From positions 2,790,001 through 2,854,000 of the forward strand of contig NZ_CP080413.1 of NCBI RefSeq assembly GCF_019457475.1: a stretch of DNA of 64,000 nucleotides. Direction: 5' to 3'. The position numbers and the translations under genes are program-made. Below the pieces are notes generated by a model, which worked only from the letters and a program-made list of their open reading frames with translations, ran no database searches and had not been told where the DNA came from. This document shows, piece by piece, positions 1 to 8,337 of the stretch. The DNA comes from Shewanella acanthi. Lineage in GTDB: Bacteria; Pseudomonadota; Gammaproteobacteria; Enterobacterales; Shewanellaceae. Every line of letters starts with the position of its first letter. Position 1 is the stretch's first letter.

Positions 1-746
1 TCCATCAGTTTTTCGTTCATCGGGCCATTGTCGACCGCGGAAACCATCATGCCACGACGCACTAACTGATAGGTCCAACCACCAGGGCAAGCGCCTAGGT
101 CAACGGCATTCATGCCGCTGCGAACGCGCTCTTCCTGCTCTTCTTTAGGCACAAACTGCGCAAAGGCTTCATCGAGTTTTAAGCTTGAACGACTTGGCGC
201 ATCAGCGGCCATCTTAAGCCGAGGGATCCCCATAAAGTAAGGAGAGCTGTTGTTACTAAAAGAGTATCCCGCATAGGCGCGACCAGGGCCAACAAAGCAC
301 ACGTGGATAATCGGACGCTTCGGATTTTCCTGAGCGAGTAAACTGCCGGATTTTTTTAAATGTTGACGCAGTGGCACAGTGAATTTACGGCAAAATGCCG
401 ATAGTTCTTTCGCTTCGTTGGTATCAGGGGTTTCAACTCGCAGTTCACCCGCTTTACTGACCTCAGCTAACGCCTCAACAATAGGGCTTACTCGATCACT
501 TTCGGGTAAGTCTGCGAGTAACTCGCTGGCTGCAAACATCTGTCTTGCGAAGATCAACGAATCCAGTGACAACTCTTTTGCTAGCGTATCAGCGCCGCCG
601 TCTTCAAAACATTGATAGACCACATAGGCGTCGTTATTAGTCGCTTTTACAAAGCCACCGACGTTAAGCTCGCCGGCACGCTGCTGAATTTCTGCTGCGC
701 ATTCTTTCTCGTAACCTGCGCGGCAAAATAAAAATAGGTTTTTCAT
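1..746 (-). CDS. rlmM: 23S rRNA C2498 ribose 2'-O-methyltransferase RlmM (3' part cut by window edge)
   Basis: RlmM uses SAM to methylate the 2'-O of C2498 in 23S rRNA. The frame starts at an ATG at 746 (MKNLFLFCRAGYEKE) and runs off the window at base 1, so about 248 of roughly 360 residues are present. The visible part contains the N-terminal THUMP-like region and the start of the Rossmann methyltransferase domain, including the SAM-binding stretch DLGACPGGWTYQLV near the cut end. The catalytic lysine of the C-terminal half is outside the window. A gcvA / DUF423 / rlmM neighbourhood is the same as gcvA-ygdD-rlmM in Escherichia coli, which supports the call. A terminator at 883-906 separates it from the upstream DUF423 gene, so it probably has its own promoter in 747-880. 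Confidence 0.93.
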   Translation of the reverse strand, partial: MKNLFLFCRAGYEKECAAEIQQRAGELNVGGFVKATNNDAYVVYQCFEDGGADTLAKELSLDSLIFARQMFAASELLADLPESDRVSPIVEALAEVSKAGELRVETPDTNEAKELSAFCRKFTVPLRQHLKKSGSLLAQENPKRPIIHVCFVGPGRAYAGYSFSNNSSPYFMGIPRLKMAADAPSRSSLKLDEAFAQFVPKEEQEERVRSGMNAVDLGACPGGWTYQLVRRGMMVSAVDNGPMNEKLM

Positions 747-882
747 GGAGATCCTTAAGAAATCCAAGCCATAAAACTGGCTGACAATCGATTTGGGCGT
801 CAGTATAGCAATTTCAAGACACAAATGCCCTATTTGCCTTGTCCTAAGGTTTTATGCTTGAACATAACGTCCAACGATAAAA

Positions 883-906
883 AAAGCCTAGGTTATCCTA
901 GGCTTT
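883..906 (-). terminator. Rho-independent terminator after the DUF423 gene
   Basis: A perfect 10-bp stem (AAAGCCTAGG / CCTAGGCTTT) closes a 4-nt loop. Read on the minus strand it is followed by a run of T. It lies between the stop of the DUF423 gene and the start of rlmM and should end the upstream transcript. Confidence 0.85.
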
Positions 907-956
907 CATTTGAACAAATTGTTCTTACTTAGGTGTTTTCACTTGCGTGATTTCAA

Positions 957-1355
957 TTAGTTGCCATCGACAACTCGGTGGCGCCAAACAGCCACGGCTA
1001 ATAAGAGCCAACCGAGAAGGAAGCAAGTACCACCTAAGGGAGTAATGGGCCCTAACCATTTGCTGCCCATCAGCGCTAAACCATAGAGGGAGCCCGAGAA
1101 CAACACTATGCCTGCGATAAACAAATACGCAGCCCAATCTAGCAAGCGTGAACGGATCCAATGCCCGGTAAAAGCCACCGCAATAATGGCAAAGGTGTGG
1201 TAGAACTGATACTGAACCCCAAGGCTAAATACTTCAATCAAATGCGGCGGTGCCACCGCCTTTAAACCATGGGAACCAAATGCCCCAAGGGCCACCGCTA
1301 AAAAACCACTGACGGCGGCGAGTAACAACAAACCTTTTTTCATTCCCTTCTCCAA
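957..1355 (-). CDS. ygdD: DUF423 family small inner-membrane protein (YgdD-like)
   Basis: This 132-residue protein is almost entirely hydrophobic and should span the inner membrane about four times. It begins MEKGMKKGLLLLAAVSGFLA and carries the glycine-rich GAFGSHGLK stretch just after the first helix, followed by the QYQFYHTFAI segment; both are typical of DUF423/YgdD proteins. The molecular function of the family is unknown. The start at 1355 has a purine-rich leader (the reverse strand reads GGAGAAGGGA just upstream of the second methionine), so a start at the internal MKKGLLLL methionine (1343) is an equally good alternative. Neighbours gcvA and rlmM match the E. coli order. Confidence 0.85.
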   Translation of the reverse strand: MEKGMKKGLLLLAAVSGFLAVALGAFGSHGLKAVAPPHLIEVFSLGVQYQFYHTFAIIAVAFTGHWIRSRLLDWAAYLFIAGIVLFSGSLYGLALMGSKWLGPITPLGGTCFLLGWLLLAVAVWRHRVVDGN

Positions 1356-1448
1356 ATATCGTAAAACCTAATTAAGCCGCGATAAATCCATTTTTAAAAT
1401 GCCTAGCCATCGACCGTGATTTAAGGCATGCAGGCTCAGACAAAGACT

Positions 1449-2108
1449 TTATTTAATAAAATTAACGGCTAACTCGATAGCTTGGGCTAGGTTAGCCGCT
1501 TCACTGGTCCCTGACGACTTTCTTGGTACAAAACTATGATCGCCATCGACTAAGTATTCGACATGAATGTCGGCCTTAATGGGCCAAGTCGGAATTTGTA
1601 TTTTGCTACCAAATTTATCTCGCTCACCCTGCAGTACTAACACTGGCACTTGGCAGTCGTTAAGGGGCGCTAATCTTGGCTCACCGCCCTTGAGTGGAAT
1701 AAAGGGATAACCTAGACAGACGATAGAATCAATTGAGGATGAAAGCGCGGGATCGCAGCCAAGGAGCGCCGCCATCCGCCCCCCCATGGATTTACCCATG
1801 AGTACCACACGCTTAACGCCCGATTGCGCGTTGGCTATGTCTAACATCTCGGTAAAACAGGCGAGCAACTTGGGCGCTCTATCGGGCGGGCGTTTTTTTC
1901 CGTCAATCGCATTGGCCTGCATATAGGGAAAATTAAAGCGCATCACGCGATAGCCCTTAGTAGCTAATCCCTTTGCCATTTGCAGCATAAAGTCAGAATC
2001 GCGATTCGCTCCTGCCCCATGGGCAAATAGGATCAACGTCTCGCTAGGCTCGCCATCAAAGATATAGGCGGACTCTTCACTATTTATATTATCCGGGTAA
2101 CAACTCAC
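1449..2108 (-). CDS. Alpha/beta hydrolase of the KANL3/Tex30-like (dienelactone-hydrolase-related) type
   Basis: A 219-residue single-domain alpha/beta hydrolase. The oxyanion-side motif LILFAHGAGANRDSDFM is near residue 25, the nucleophile elbow GKSMGG (Ser) is near residue 105, an acid is likely in the LVLQGERDKFG strand near 160, and the catalytic histidine is in VDGDHSF near 190. The substrate cannot be inferred. Its first 20 bases overlap the end of the upstream gcvA-like gene, so the two are almost certainly translationally coupled and co-transcribed. No signal peptide is present, so it is cytoplasmic. Confidence 0.8.
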   Translation of the reverse strand: MSCYPDNINSEESAYIFDGEPSETLILFAHGAGANRDSDFMLQMAKGLATKGYRVMRFNFPYMQANAIDGKKRPPDRAPKLLACFTEMLDIANAQSGVKRVVLMGKSMGGRMAALLGCDPALSSSIDSIVCLGYPFIPLKGGEPRLAPLNDCQVPVLVLQGERDKFGSKIQIPTWPIKADIHVEYLVDGDHSFVPRKSSGTSEAANLAQAIELAVNFIK

Positions 2109-3000
2109 TACGGGACTCCTCGGCGAACATATCTAGCATCCATTCCCTAAACGCGACCACTTTACCTAGCTCGGCATGATTTTGCTGACACACCAAATAG
2201 TAGGCATCTTTACTGACCAACACCTCTTGGAATGGACACACTAAACGGCCCGCCTTGATATCGGGTCTAGCTAATACGCTATAACCTAACGCAACACCTT
2301 GGCCATGGGCAGCCGCCTGCAACACCAAGGATGAATGACTGAATATCGGCCCCTGATTCACATTAATATCATTAATCCCACATTGTCTAAACCAAGCCTG
2401 CCAATCGTGGCGGCTCATGTCGTGCAGTAGGGTGTGATGTTTTAAATCTTCAGGCTTTGAAAGCGGCTTAGGACCATTAAGTAACATGGGTGAACACACG
2501 GGAATAAGCACTTCATTACGCAACTTATCGGCACGTAGCCCTGGCCAATTGCCCAGACCATAATAAATCGCCACATCCACGTCGTCGGTCAAAGAACTCG
2601 CTTCGCTATCCACGGCTTTAATACGCACGTCGATATCGGGATTCTTTTCACTAAACTTAGACAGACGCGGTACAAGCCATTGAATTGCAAAACTAGGCGA
2701 CATACTTACTGTTAAGGAACCAATCGCGCTACGGGCTAACAGTCTGTCGGTAGCATCGGTGAGTTGAGTAAAGATATCTTTAATATCGAGGAAATAGCTC
2801 TGCCCCTCTTCAGTGAGTAACAATGAGCGGTTCTTTCGACGAAATAATTTTAATCCGAGAAAGTCCTCTAATGCCTTAATTTGGTGACTCACCGCAGCCT
2901 GGGTGACAAACAATTCTTCCGCGGCTCGAGTAAAGCTCAAATGCCTAGCGGCAGCCTCGAAAGCTTTTACCGCATTGAGGGGGGGCAATCGTCTTGACAT
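2089..3000 (-). CDS. gcvA: LysR-family transcriptional regulator, GcvA-like
   Basis: A 303-residue LysR regulator. The N-terminal winged helix-turn-helix (LNAVKAFEAAARHLSFTRAA followed by VTQAAVSHQIKALE) matches the GcvA subgroup, which in E. coli controls the glycine cleavage operon. The periplasmic-binding-protein-like effector domain spans about residues 90-295. No gcvTHP genes are in this window, so the regulated target is inferred only from the family and from the conserved gcvA-ygdD-rlmM neighbourhood. A purine-rich GAGAT lies a few bases before the ATG. The downstream alpha/beta hydrolase overlaps it by 20 bases. The upstream 176-bp gap is shared with a divergent small exported protein. 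Confidence 0.82.
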   Translation of the reverse strand: MSRRLPPLNAVKAFEAAARHLSFTRAAEELFVTQAAVSHQIKALEDFLGLKLFRRKNRSLLLTEEGQSYFLDIKDIFTQLTDATDRLLARSAIGSLTVSMSPSFAIQWLVPRLSKFSEKNPDIDVRIKAVDSEASSLTDDVDVAIYYGLGNWPGLRADKLRNEVLIPVCSPMLLNGPKPLSKPEDLKHHTLLHDMSRHDWQAWFRQCGINDINVNQGPIFSHSSLVLQAAAHGQGVALGYSVLARPDIKAGRLVCPFQEVLVSKDAYYLVCQQNHAELGKVVAFREWMLDMFAEESRSELLPG

Positions 3001-3142
3001 AGTGATCTCTATCGCATTTTTTAATTAGTTTTTCTAATCCTTATTGTTACATTTAATCGTTTGTAAAAGCCAGCCGTTTTGGTTAAATTTTGCGCCGTTG
3101 AAACACTTAGGTTGGACAGTCTCGAAATGGTGATGGGAATGT

Positions 3143-3163
3143 CTGACAGAAATTTTATGTCAG
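3143..3163 (+). other. Small stem-loop in the 5' leader of the small exported protein
   Basis: CTGACA at 3143-3148 and TGTCAG at 3158-3163 form a 6-bp stem with a 9-nt AT-rich loop. It ends 3 bases before the GGAGG ribosome binding site at 3167-3171 and could influence translation or mRNA stability. This may be fortuitous. Confidence 0.35.
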
Positions 3164-3176
3164 CCCGGAGGCGACG

Positions 3177-3425
3177 ATGACCAATTTAAAATCTCTTTTT
3201 GCAGTAACAATACTGACTTTACTGAGCGTAAACGTTAGCGCAGCGGCGCTCAGTAACGGCAGCACTATCAATGCTGAAATTACCATAGATACCGCCGATT
3301 TGCAGGCAAATATTCAAGCAGAACTGAATGACACTATGGCGCAGATGCACCGCGAAGCCCTGCAGGAGCCCACGCTGCTGATTGCTGATGATACAGAGAT
3401 GAATGAGCAAGTTTTGACCAAATAA
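3177..3425 (+). CDS. Small exported protein of unknown function
   Basis: An 82-residue protein with a clear Sec signal peptide (positively charged start, hydrophobic core LFAVTILTLLSVNVSA, probable cleavage after VSA near residue 22). The mature part is about 60 residues, acidic, rich in Asp, Glu, Ala and Gln, and contains no cysteine. No family is recognised. The start is well supported by GGAGG at 3167-3171, five bases before the ATG. It lies divergent to gcvA and is followed by a strong bidirectional terminator, so it is a single-gene transcript. Periplasmic location is inferred from the signal peptide and the absence of a lipobox. Confidence 0.7.
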   Translation: MTNLKSLFAVTILTLLSVNVSAAALSNGSTINAEITIDTADLQANIQAELNDTMAQMHREALQEPTLLIADDTEMNEQVLTK

Positions 3426-3453
3426 TTTAAACGGTCTAATCCTCAAATACAAA

Positions 3454-3479
3454 AAAAGCCGCATCTTTATGCGGCTTTT
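3454..3479. terminator. Bidirectional rho-independent terminator
   Basis: An 11-bp perfect stem (AAAAGCCGCAT / ATGCGGCTTTT) with a CTTT loop, with A-run and T-run on the two sides, between the convergent small exported gene and thiI. It should stop both transcripts. Confidence 0.9.
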
Positions 3480-3514
3480 ATTTATCTAAATTGTATTACC
3501 GAGAGCGAAATCGC

Positions 3515-4969
3515 CTAAGGGCGATACACCTTCACATTGTGATAGCCCTGCTCAATCAGGTACAAGGCCTGCAATTTGCTCATCACGCCGCGTTCACAAT
3601 AGAGCAGATAAGTCTTTTGCTTATCGAGATCGGCAAATTGGGTCGCTAACTTGAAGAATGGAATACGCTTGATTTCAACGCCGTCGATTTCAAGCGGCTT
3701 ATTCTCTTCTTCCTCAGGAGCACGAATATCAATCACCACTTCGTTAGTATCGATAGCGACTACGGTTTCGGTTTCAGTGATACGCGTATTCATTTGATCT
3801 GCTATCTCCCTGATATCAATCGCAACAGCTTGTTCTACGATACGGTCAATCAAGTCCTCGGAGAACTTAGTTTCCTCAGCCTCAACCTTAGCCAGTACCG
3901 CTTTAACCGTCGGTTTTTGTGAAATCACGCCGCAGTACTCAGGCATCGATTTAGCGAAATCCTCAGTACCAATACGGCGACATTCGTTGATGATGTCCTG
4001 CTTATCCATGGCGATCAATGGACGCAAAATCAACATGTCAGTGCAGCGGTCGATAACATTTAGGTTGGTCAGGGTTTGGCTCGATACTTGACCTAAGCTT
4101 TCACCGGTGACAATCGCTTGGATACCCATGCGCTCAGCAATACGCGCCGCAGTGCGCATCATCATGCGCTTAAGCACCACGCCCATTTGACCGTTGTCAA
4201 TCTTCTCTAAAATCTCGGCAACCACAGGCTCAAACGGTACCGACACAAACTTCACCTTGTGGGACTCACCGTAGGTTTTCCACAGATGATAGGCAACCTG
4301 CTTAACCCCAATTTCGTGCTGCGCGCCACCTAGGTTAAAGAAACAGTAATGGGTACGGGCCCCCTTCTTGATGAACTGATAGCTCGAAACGCCGGAGTCA
4401 AACCCGCCCGAAATTAAGGACAACACATCTTCCTGTGTCGCCATTGGGAAGCCACCTAAGCCTTCGATACGTTTAGTTACCATGTACAGTTTATCGCCCT
4501 CAATTTCGAGGTTAACTGTCACTTCAGGGTTCTTTAAACGCACGCCTACGGCATCGGTAAACTGATTTAAACCACCACCCACATAACGTTCCACTTCGAT
4601 GGAGTTAAAATCGTGGTCGCCAGTACGTTTTACACGTACACAGAAGGTTTTGCCAGCAATTTGGTCACGGTAAACGGGCAGCACTTGCTGATAAATATCA
4701 TCGACCGAAGTAAAACTGTATTCGTCCACTTGAACCACGTGGGCAATACCAGGAATGCATGCTAAACGCTCACCAAAAGCCTGAGCTAATTCAGGTTTAT
4801 CCTTAGGCACCTTAACCCAAATACGGTCCCATTGACGTTGCACTTTGGCCTCTTCGTCAACTTTCTTGAGTACGTTACGGATATTGGTTTCAAGCATTTT
4901 GGTGAAGCGCATGCGTACCGGCTTGCTCTTCATCATGATTTCTGGGTACAGCTTTACAATAAACTTCAT
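3515..4969 (-). CDS. thiI: tRNA sulfurtransferase ThiI (4-thiouridine and thiamine thiazole sulfur carrier)
   Basis: ThiI adenylates U8 of tRNA and transfers sulfur to give 4-thiouridine; it also supplies sulfur for the thiazole of thiamine. The 484-residue protein has the full enterobacterial-type architecture: an N-terminal ferredoxin-like and THUMP region (about 1-165), the PP-loop ATP pyrophosphatase signature SGGFDS at 187-192, a cysteine at 346 in EYCGVIS equivalent to E. coli Cys344, and a C-terminal rhodanese domain with the persulfide cysteine at 458 in YCERG, equivalent to Cys456. It is therefore expected to be fully active. It stands alone between terminators, downstream of pomAB on the same strand. 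Confidence 0.96.
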   Translation of the reverse strand: MKFIVKLYPEIMMKSKPVRMRFTKMLETNIRNVLKKVDEEAKVQRQWDRIWVKVPKDKPELAQAFGERLACIPGIAHVVQVDEYSFTSVDDIYQQVLPVYRDQIAGKTFCVRVKRTGDHDFNSIEVERYVGGGLNQFTDAVGVRLKNPEVTVNLEIEGDKLYMVTKRIEGLGGFPMATQEDVLSLISGGFDSGVSSYQFIKKGARTHYCFFNLGGAQHEIGVKQVAYHLWKTYGESHKVKFVSVPFEPVVAEILEKIDNGQMGVVLKRMMMRTAARIAERMGIQAIVTGESLGQVSSQTLTNLNVIDRCTDMLILRPLIAMDKQDIINECRRIGTEDFAKSMPEYCGVISQKPTVKAVLAKVEAEETKFSEDLIDRIVEQAVAIDIREIADQMNTRITETETVVAIDTNEVVIDIRAPEEEENKPLEIDGVEIKRIPFFKLATQFADLDKQKTYLLYCERGVMSKLQALYLIEQGYHNVKVYRP

Positions 4970-5126
4970 GGGATTTCCGCGGGCAATTTTGTAAACAGCA
5001 AAATTGGTTAAAAGAATAATCAGGCGATTATAACAAACTCACCGCGATTGGCGCACCTGTTTCGGCACTTCAGCCCCTCAAGACCTGAGCTGAAGCACAC
5101 TTGAACTTATAGTCAAAAACCACCAA

Positions 5127-5156
5127 TAAAAAAAGCCATGCGTTGTAGCACGGCTT
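5127..5156 (-). terminator. Rho-independent terminator after pomAB
   Basis: On the minus strand an AAGCCGTGC / GCATGGCTT stem (one G-U pair) with a 6-nt loop is followed by seven T residues. It lies just past the pomB stop codon and before thiI. Confidence 0.8.
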
Positions 5157-5181
5157 GTTCTGCTCAAAAATTACTTTGCGG

Positions 5182-6108
5182 TTAGGGCGAATTCCCTACT
5201 TGGATCTCTTCTGACTCCTTGGCCTTCCCCTGCTCGATAGCAATTTCTACGCGACGGTTGCGGGCACGGCTGTCAGGTGAATCATTGGGCACGAGTGGAT
5301 TATTTGACGCCATGCCCACCACTTTTAATCTTTTAGAGTCAAAGCCTTTAACCTGTAATAGCACATCGGCCACCGCAACAGCACGCTTACTAGAGAGATC
5401 CCAGTTAGAGCTATAAAGTTCATCACTGATAAGCATATCATCGGTGTAACCCGATACTGTGATAATGCCTGGCACATCCTTAAGCAACTCACCCACTGAG
5501 CGAACTACTGGTTTGAATCTTGGCTGCAGGAAGCCCGAACCCGAGGCAAAGGACCCCTTCTCACGGATACGGATAATAATTTGCTGACCCAAGGATTCTA
5601 TTTCAATCGCGCCGTCAATAATCTCTTTGTTGAGTTCTTCGGCCATTTTTTTGACCTGCTGATTGATTTTTTCCTGAGCGGCAGAGGCATCAGCCTTGAC
5701 AGCATCGGCACTTTCCTGAGCGGTGGCACTCGCCTCACCACCACGCTGGGAACCATTCTGCTCCTGTACTCCGCCAGAGCTTTCATCCTGCCCGGCTTGA
5801 TAATCGAGTACAGGTTCGGTCATCTCGTTGGTTTGTTGGTTAATGATTTCAATCGGCGTAGGATCGGGGCGACCTGGGCGAAACTCCAGTGCAATCACCG
5901 AAGTACCCTTAGGAATGTCTTTGACTTCGACCTTATTTTGCACACCGAAGGCATACTTCATCGAGCCTGCAATTTGCTTAAACTTAAGCACGTCCATTTC
6001 GGAGAAGGATAACAACAACACAAAAAAGCACAGCAGAAGTGACATTAAGTCAGCAAATGTAGCCAGCCAGAGCGGGGCTCCCGGTGGTGGACAGTTGCAC
6101 TTAGCCAT
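5182..6108 (-). CDS. pomB: Sodium-type flagellar stator protein PomB (MotB family)
   Basis: PomB pairs with PomA to form the Na+-driven stator that turns the polar flagellum. This 308-residue protein starts MAKCNCPPPGAPLWL, has one membrane helix (about 13-38) with the ion-binding aspartate at residue 20 in TFADLM, then a long charged linker rich in Glu, Gln and Ala (about 90-170). A C-terminal OmpA-like peptidoglycan-binding domain (about 185-295) follows, with the VSGYTDD and SRARNRRVEI motifs. It begins 3 bases after the pomA stop, so the two are one operon. A long antisense open frame over this gene is a shadow. Confidence 0.95.
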   Translation of the reverse strand: MAKCNCPPPGAPLWLATFADLMSLLLCFFVLLLSFSEMDVLKFKQIAGSMKYAFGVQNKVEVKDIPKGTSVIALEFRPGRPDPTPIEIINQQTNEMTEPVLDYQAGQDESSGGVQEQNGSQRGGEASATAQESADAVKADASAAQEKINQQVKKMAEELNKEIIDGAIEIESLGQQIIIRIREKGSFASGSGFLQPRFKPVVRSVGELLKDVPGIITVSGYTDDMLISDELYSSNWDLSSKRAVAVADVLLQVKGFDSKRLKVVGMASNNPLVPNDSPDSRARNRRVEIAIEQGKAKESEEIQVGNSP

Positions 6109-6111
6109 GGA

Positions 6112-6879
6112 CTATTCCCCGTCCGTCGTATCGACTTGGCGCTGTTTTTCAGCCAAATAATTCTTTAAGAAACCTTCGATCACCCTTGGGTTTTGGCCAT
6201 CTTGAATCGCTAGCACCGCATCCATAATAAGATTACGGTTAAGCATTTCTTCGCCCATGCGCAAACTCAACTTATCCGCAATCGGAATACACACCATATT
6301 TGCCAGCATAGCGCCATAGAGCGTGGTTAACAGCGCAACCGCCATCGAAGGGCCAATAGATTTGGGATCGGACATATTGGACAACATGGCAACCAACCCC
6401 ACAAGTGTACCAATCATCCCCATCGCAGGCGCCACATCACCAAAGGATCTAAAAATGGAAATACCATTGCGATGGCGCTCTTCGGTTAAAGCAATGTCCT
6501 TCTCAAGTGCAGCGCGCACAACTTCACCATCATGCCCGTCTACCAACATGTCGACGGCTTTTTGCATAAAGCTATTGGAGATCTGCGCTTCTTCGAGGGC
6601 CAGAAAGCCACCTTTACGAGCCGCATCGGCCATGGTCACTGATTGTTCGATGAGATCTTCTGGTTTATCAATTTTGAAGGTAAAAGCTTTCACCGCGATT
6701 TTAACCGCGCCGAAAAACTGCTTTAAATTGAATTTCATCATCACAACGAAAAAGGAGCCACCGAAGACAATGAGAATGGAAGCCACATCGACGAAAATCA
6801 TCAAGCCACCGCTTGAAATCATCGCCCAAAGGATAAACCCTAGGCCCCCAATAAGTCCTATTAGTGTTGCTAAATCCAC
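6112..6879 (-). CDS. pomA: Sodium-type flagellar stator protein PomA (MotA family)
   Basis: A 255-residue MotA/TolQ/ExbB proton- or sodium-channel protein. It has two N-terminal membrane helices (starting MDLATLIGLIGGLGFILWAM), a large cytoplasmic loop (about 55-150) carrying the charged residues that contact the rotor, and two C-terminal helices including the FGDVAPAMGMIGTLVGLVAM segment. The start is GTG at 6879, supported by a GAGGAG ribosome binding site six bases upstream on the minus strand. Pairing with a PomB-type partner argues for sodium rather than proton coupling, which is known for Vibrio PomAB and the Shewanella polar stator; the ion is inferred here. Confidence 0.95.
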   Translation of the reverse strand: MDLATLIGLIGGLGFILWAMISSGGLMIFVDVASILIVFGGSFFVVMMKFNLKQFFGAVKIAVKAFTFKIDKPEDLIEQSVTMADAARKGGFLALEEAQISNSFMQKAVDMLVDGHDGEVVRAALEKDIALTEERHRNGISIFRSFGDVAPAMGMIGTLVGLVAMLSNMSDPKSIGPSMAVALLTTLYGAMLANMVCIPIADKLSLRMGEEMLNRNLIMDAVLAIQDGQNPRVIEGFLKNYLAEKQRQVDTTDGE

Positions 6880-7192
6880 AACGGCTCCTCAATATCCGGT
6901 ATAAACGACATCATACTGACTCTATTAGTAAAATAATACCGATGTTATCCATACCGGCTAACATTCCCCAAATTACCTGAGCCTTATCCCTCTGATGCGA
7001 AAAGATGACCATAAACAAAATGCTGTTATTGTTAGTTATCGGACAAGCCCACAGCAAGTTTAGCGACAATTTAAATTTTCTGAAAAAAATTCAGCAACAA
7101 AGCGTGCTATTGAGCAAATATCCAGCGTCTGAATTTGACCCTTGAGCCGCCCTGATATACCTTGTGTCCGCTCTTTCAAAGGAATTATTAAC
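6880..7192. other. Intergenic region between divergent pomA and xseB
   Basis: This 313-bp gap is AT-rich and must hold the promoters for the pomAB and xseB-ispA-dxs operons. I see no convincing sigma-28 flagellar consensus, no inverted repeat and no small gene. Open frames crossing it are extensions of shadows. Confidence 0.5.
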
Positions 7193-7432
7193 GTGGCTAA
7201 GAAACCCGAAAATCTCAGTTTTGAAGAATCCCTTGGCGAACTCGAGCGCATTGTAGCCGAACTAGAACAGGGCGATGTGTCCCTCGATGATGCGTTAAAA
7301 CAATTCGAGCGCGGGATAAATTTAGTCCGAAACAGCCAAGCCAAACTCGAACAAGCCCAACAAAAAGTGGCCATTCTACTTAAACAAGATGAAAATGCGC
7401 CGCTGTCTCCCTATGTCGTTGAGGGCGAATAA
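7193..7432 (+). CDS. xseB: Exodeoxyribonuclease VII small subunit
   Basis: XseB is the small subunit of exonuclease VII, a single-strand DNA exonuclease formed with the large subunit XseA (not in this window). The 79-residue protein begins MAKKPENLSFEESLGELERI and is largely one helical hairpin, as the family is. The start is taken as GTG at 7193, with AAAGGA ten bases upstream; the longer open frame to 7142 adds residues not found in the family. It is the first gene of xseB-ispA-dxs, an arrangement conserved in gammaproteobacteria; only 2 bases separate its stop from the ispA start. Confidence 0.95.
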   Translation: MAKKPENLSFEESLGELERIVAELEQGDVSLDDALKQFERGINLVRNSQAKLEQAQQKVAILLKQDENAPLSPYVVEGE

Positions 7433-7434
7433 GC

Positions 7435-8316
7435 GTGTTAGCCGATGCCATTAAAACCTATCAACAACGCGTTGATGCCCAATTAACAGCGCGTTTCACT
7501 ACGCTCGAAGAGGTTGCACCCAAGCTCAAAGCCGCCATGACCCATGGCGCCCTGCTCGGCGGTAAACGCATTCGCCCCTTCCTCGTTTATAGCGTTGGAC
7601 AGATGTTTGGGGTGGAGCTTGAAAAACTCGACGCCTGCGCCGCAGCTATCGAGTGTATTCATGCCTACTCGTTAATCCATGACGATTTACCCGCTATGGA
7701 CGATGACGACTTGCGCCGCGGTCAACCAACGGTGCATATTGCATTCGATGAAGCCACCGCCATTTTAGCCGGTGACGCGCTGCAAACTTTAGCTTTTGAA
7801 ATTATCACCGAATCCATTCCTGGCATTCGCAGCGAACAACAGCTTGCCATGGTAAAAGTCTTGGCCAAAGCCTCGGGTTATCGCGGCATGTGTGGCGGCC
7901 AAGCCATCGATTTAGCCTCAACTAATAAGCAAATCGATCTTAAGGCCTTAACCCAGTTACATAATTTAAAAACCGGTGCGCTGATTAGCTGTGCCGTTGA
8001 ATTGGCGTTAATTGTAGCCGACGCCAATCAGGCTGAAGCTGAATCGATGAGGGCATTCGCCCATGCAATTGGATTAGCCTTCCAAGTTCAGGACGATATT
8101 CTTGATATCACAGCCACTACCGAGGAGCTTGGTAAGCCTCAAGGTTCTGATTTGGAATCGAACAAGAGTACCTTTCCGCAACTGCTTGGATTAGAAGGGG
8201 CTCAAGACACTGCCGAGCAACTCATCCAAGAAGCACTATCAGCGCTGGCAAAATTGCCATACAATAGTCAGTTAATTGCAGACTTCGCACGCTATATCAT
8301 TGAGCGAAGAATATAA
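7435..8316 (+). CDS. ispA: (2E,6E)-farnesyl diphosphate synthase
   Basis: IspA condenses dimethylallyl and isopentenyl diphosphates to geranyl and then farnesyl diphosphate, the precursor of quinone side chains and undecaprenyl phosphate. The 293-residue protein carries the first aspartate-rich motif DDLPAMDDDD at 83-92 and the second, QVQDDILD, near 216-222. Conserved GGKRIRP binding residues sit at about 42-48. The start is GTG at 7435, two bases after xseB, indicating translational coupling; the following dxs supplies the same pathway. Length and motifs are normal for bacterial short-chain FPP synthases. Confidence 0.96.
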   Translation: MLADAIKTYQQRVDAQLTARFTTLEEVAPKLKAAMTHGALLGGKRIRPFLVYSVGQMFGVELEKLDACAAAIECIHAYSLIHDDLPAMDDDDLRRGQPTVHIAFDEATAILAGDALQTLAFEIITESIPGIRSEQQLAMVKVLAKASGYRGMCGGQAIDLASTNKQIDLKALTQLHNLKTGALISCAVELALIVADANQAEAESMRAFAHAIGLAFQVQDDILDITATTEELGKPQGSDLESNKSTFPQLLGLEGAQDTAEQLIQEALSALAKLPYNSQLIADFARYIIERRI

Positions 8317-8337
8317 AAAGAGACGAAGTATCTCGCT

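Noticed and set aside
5581..6012. 143-codon plus-strand frame opposite pomB
   Set aside because: It is antisense to a well-supported gene, has no ribosome binding site and its residue pattern is that of a shadow frame.
6323..6904. 193-codon plus-strand frame opposite pomA
   Set aside because: Lies wholly over pomA, composition rich in Ser/Thr/Pro as expected for antisense of a membrane protein.
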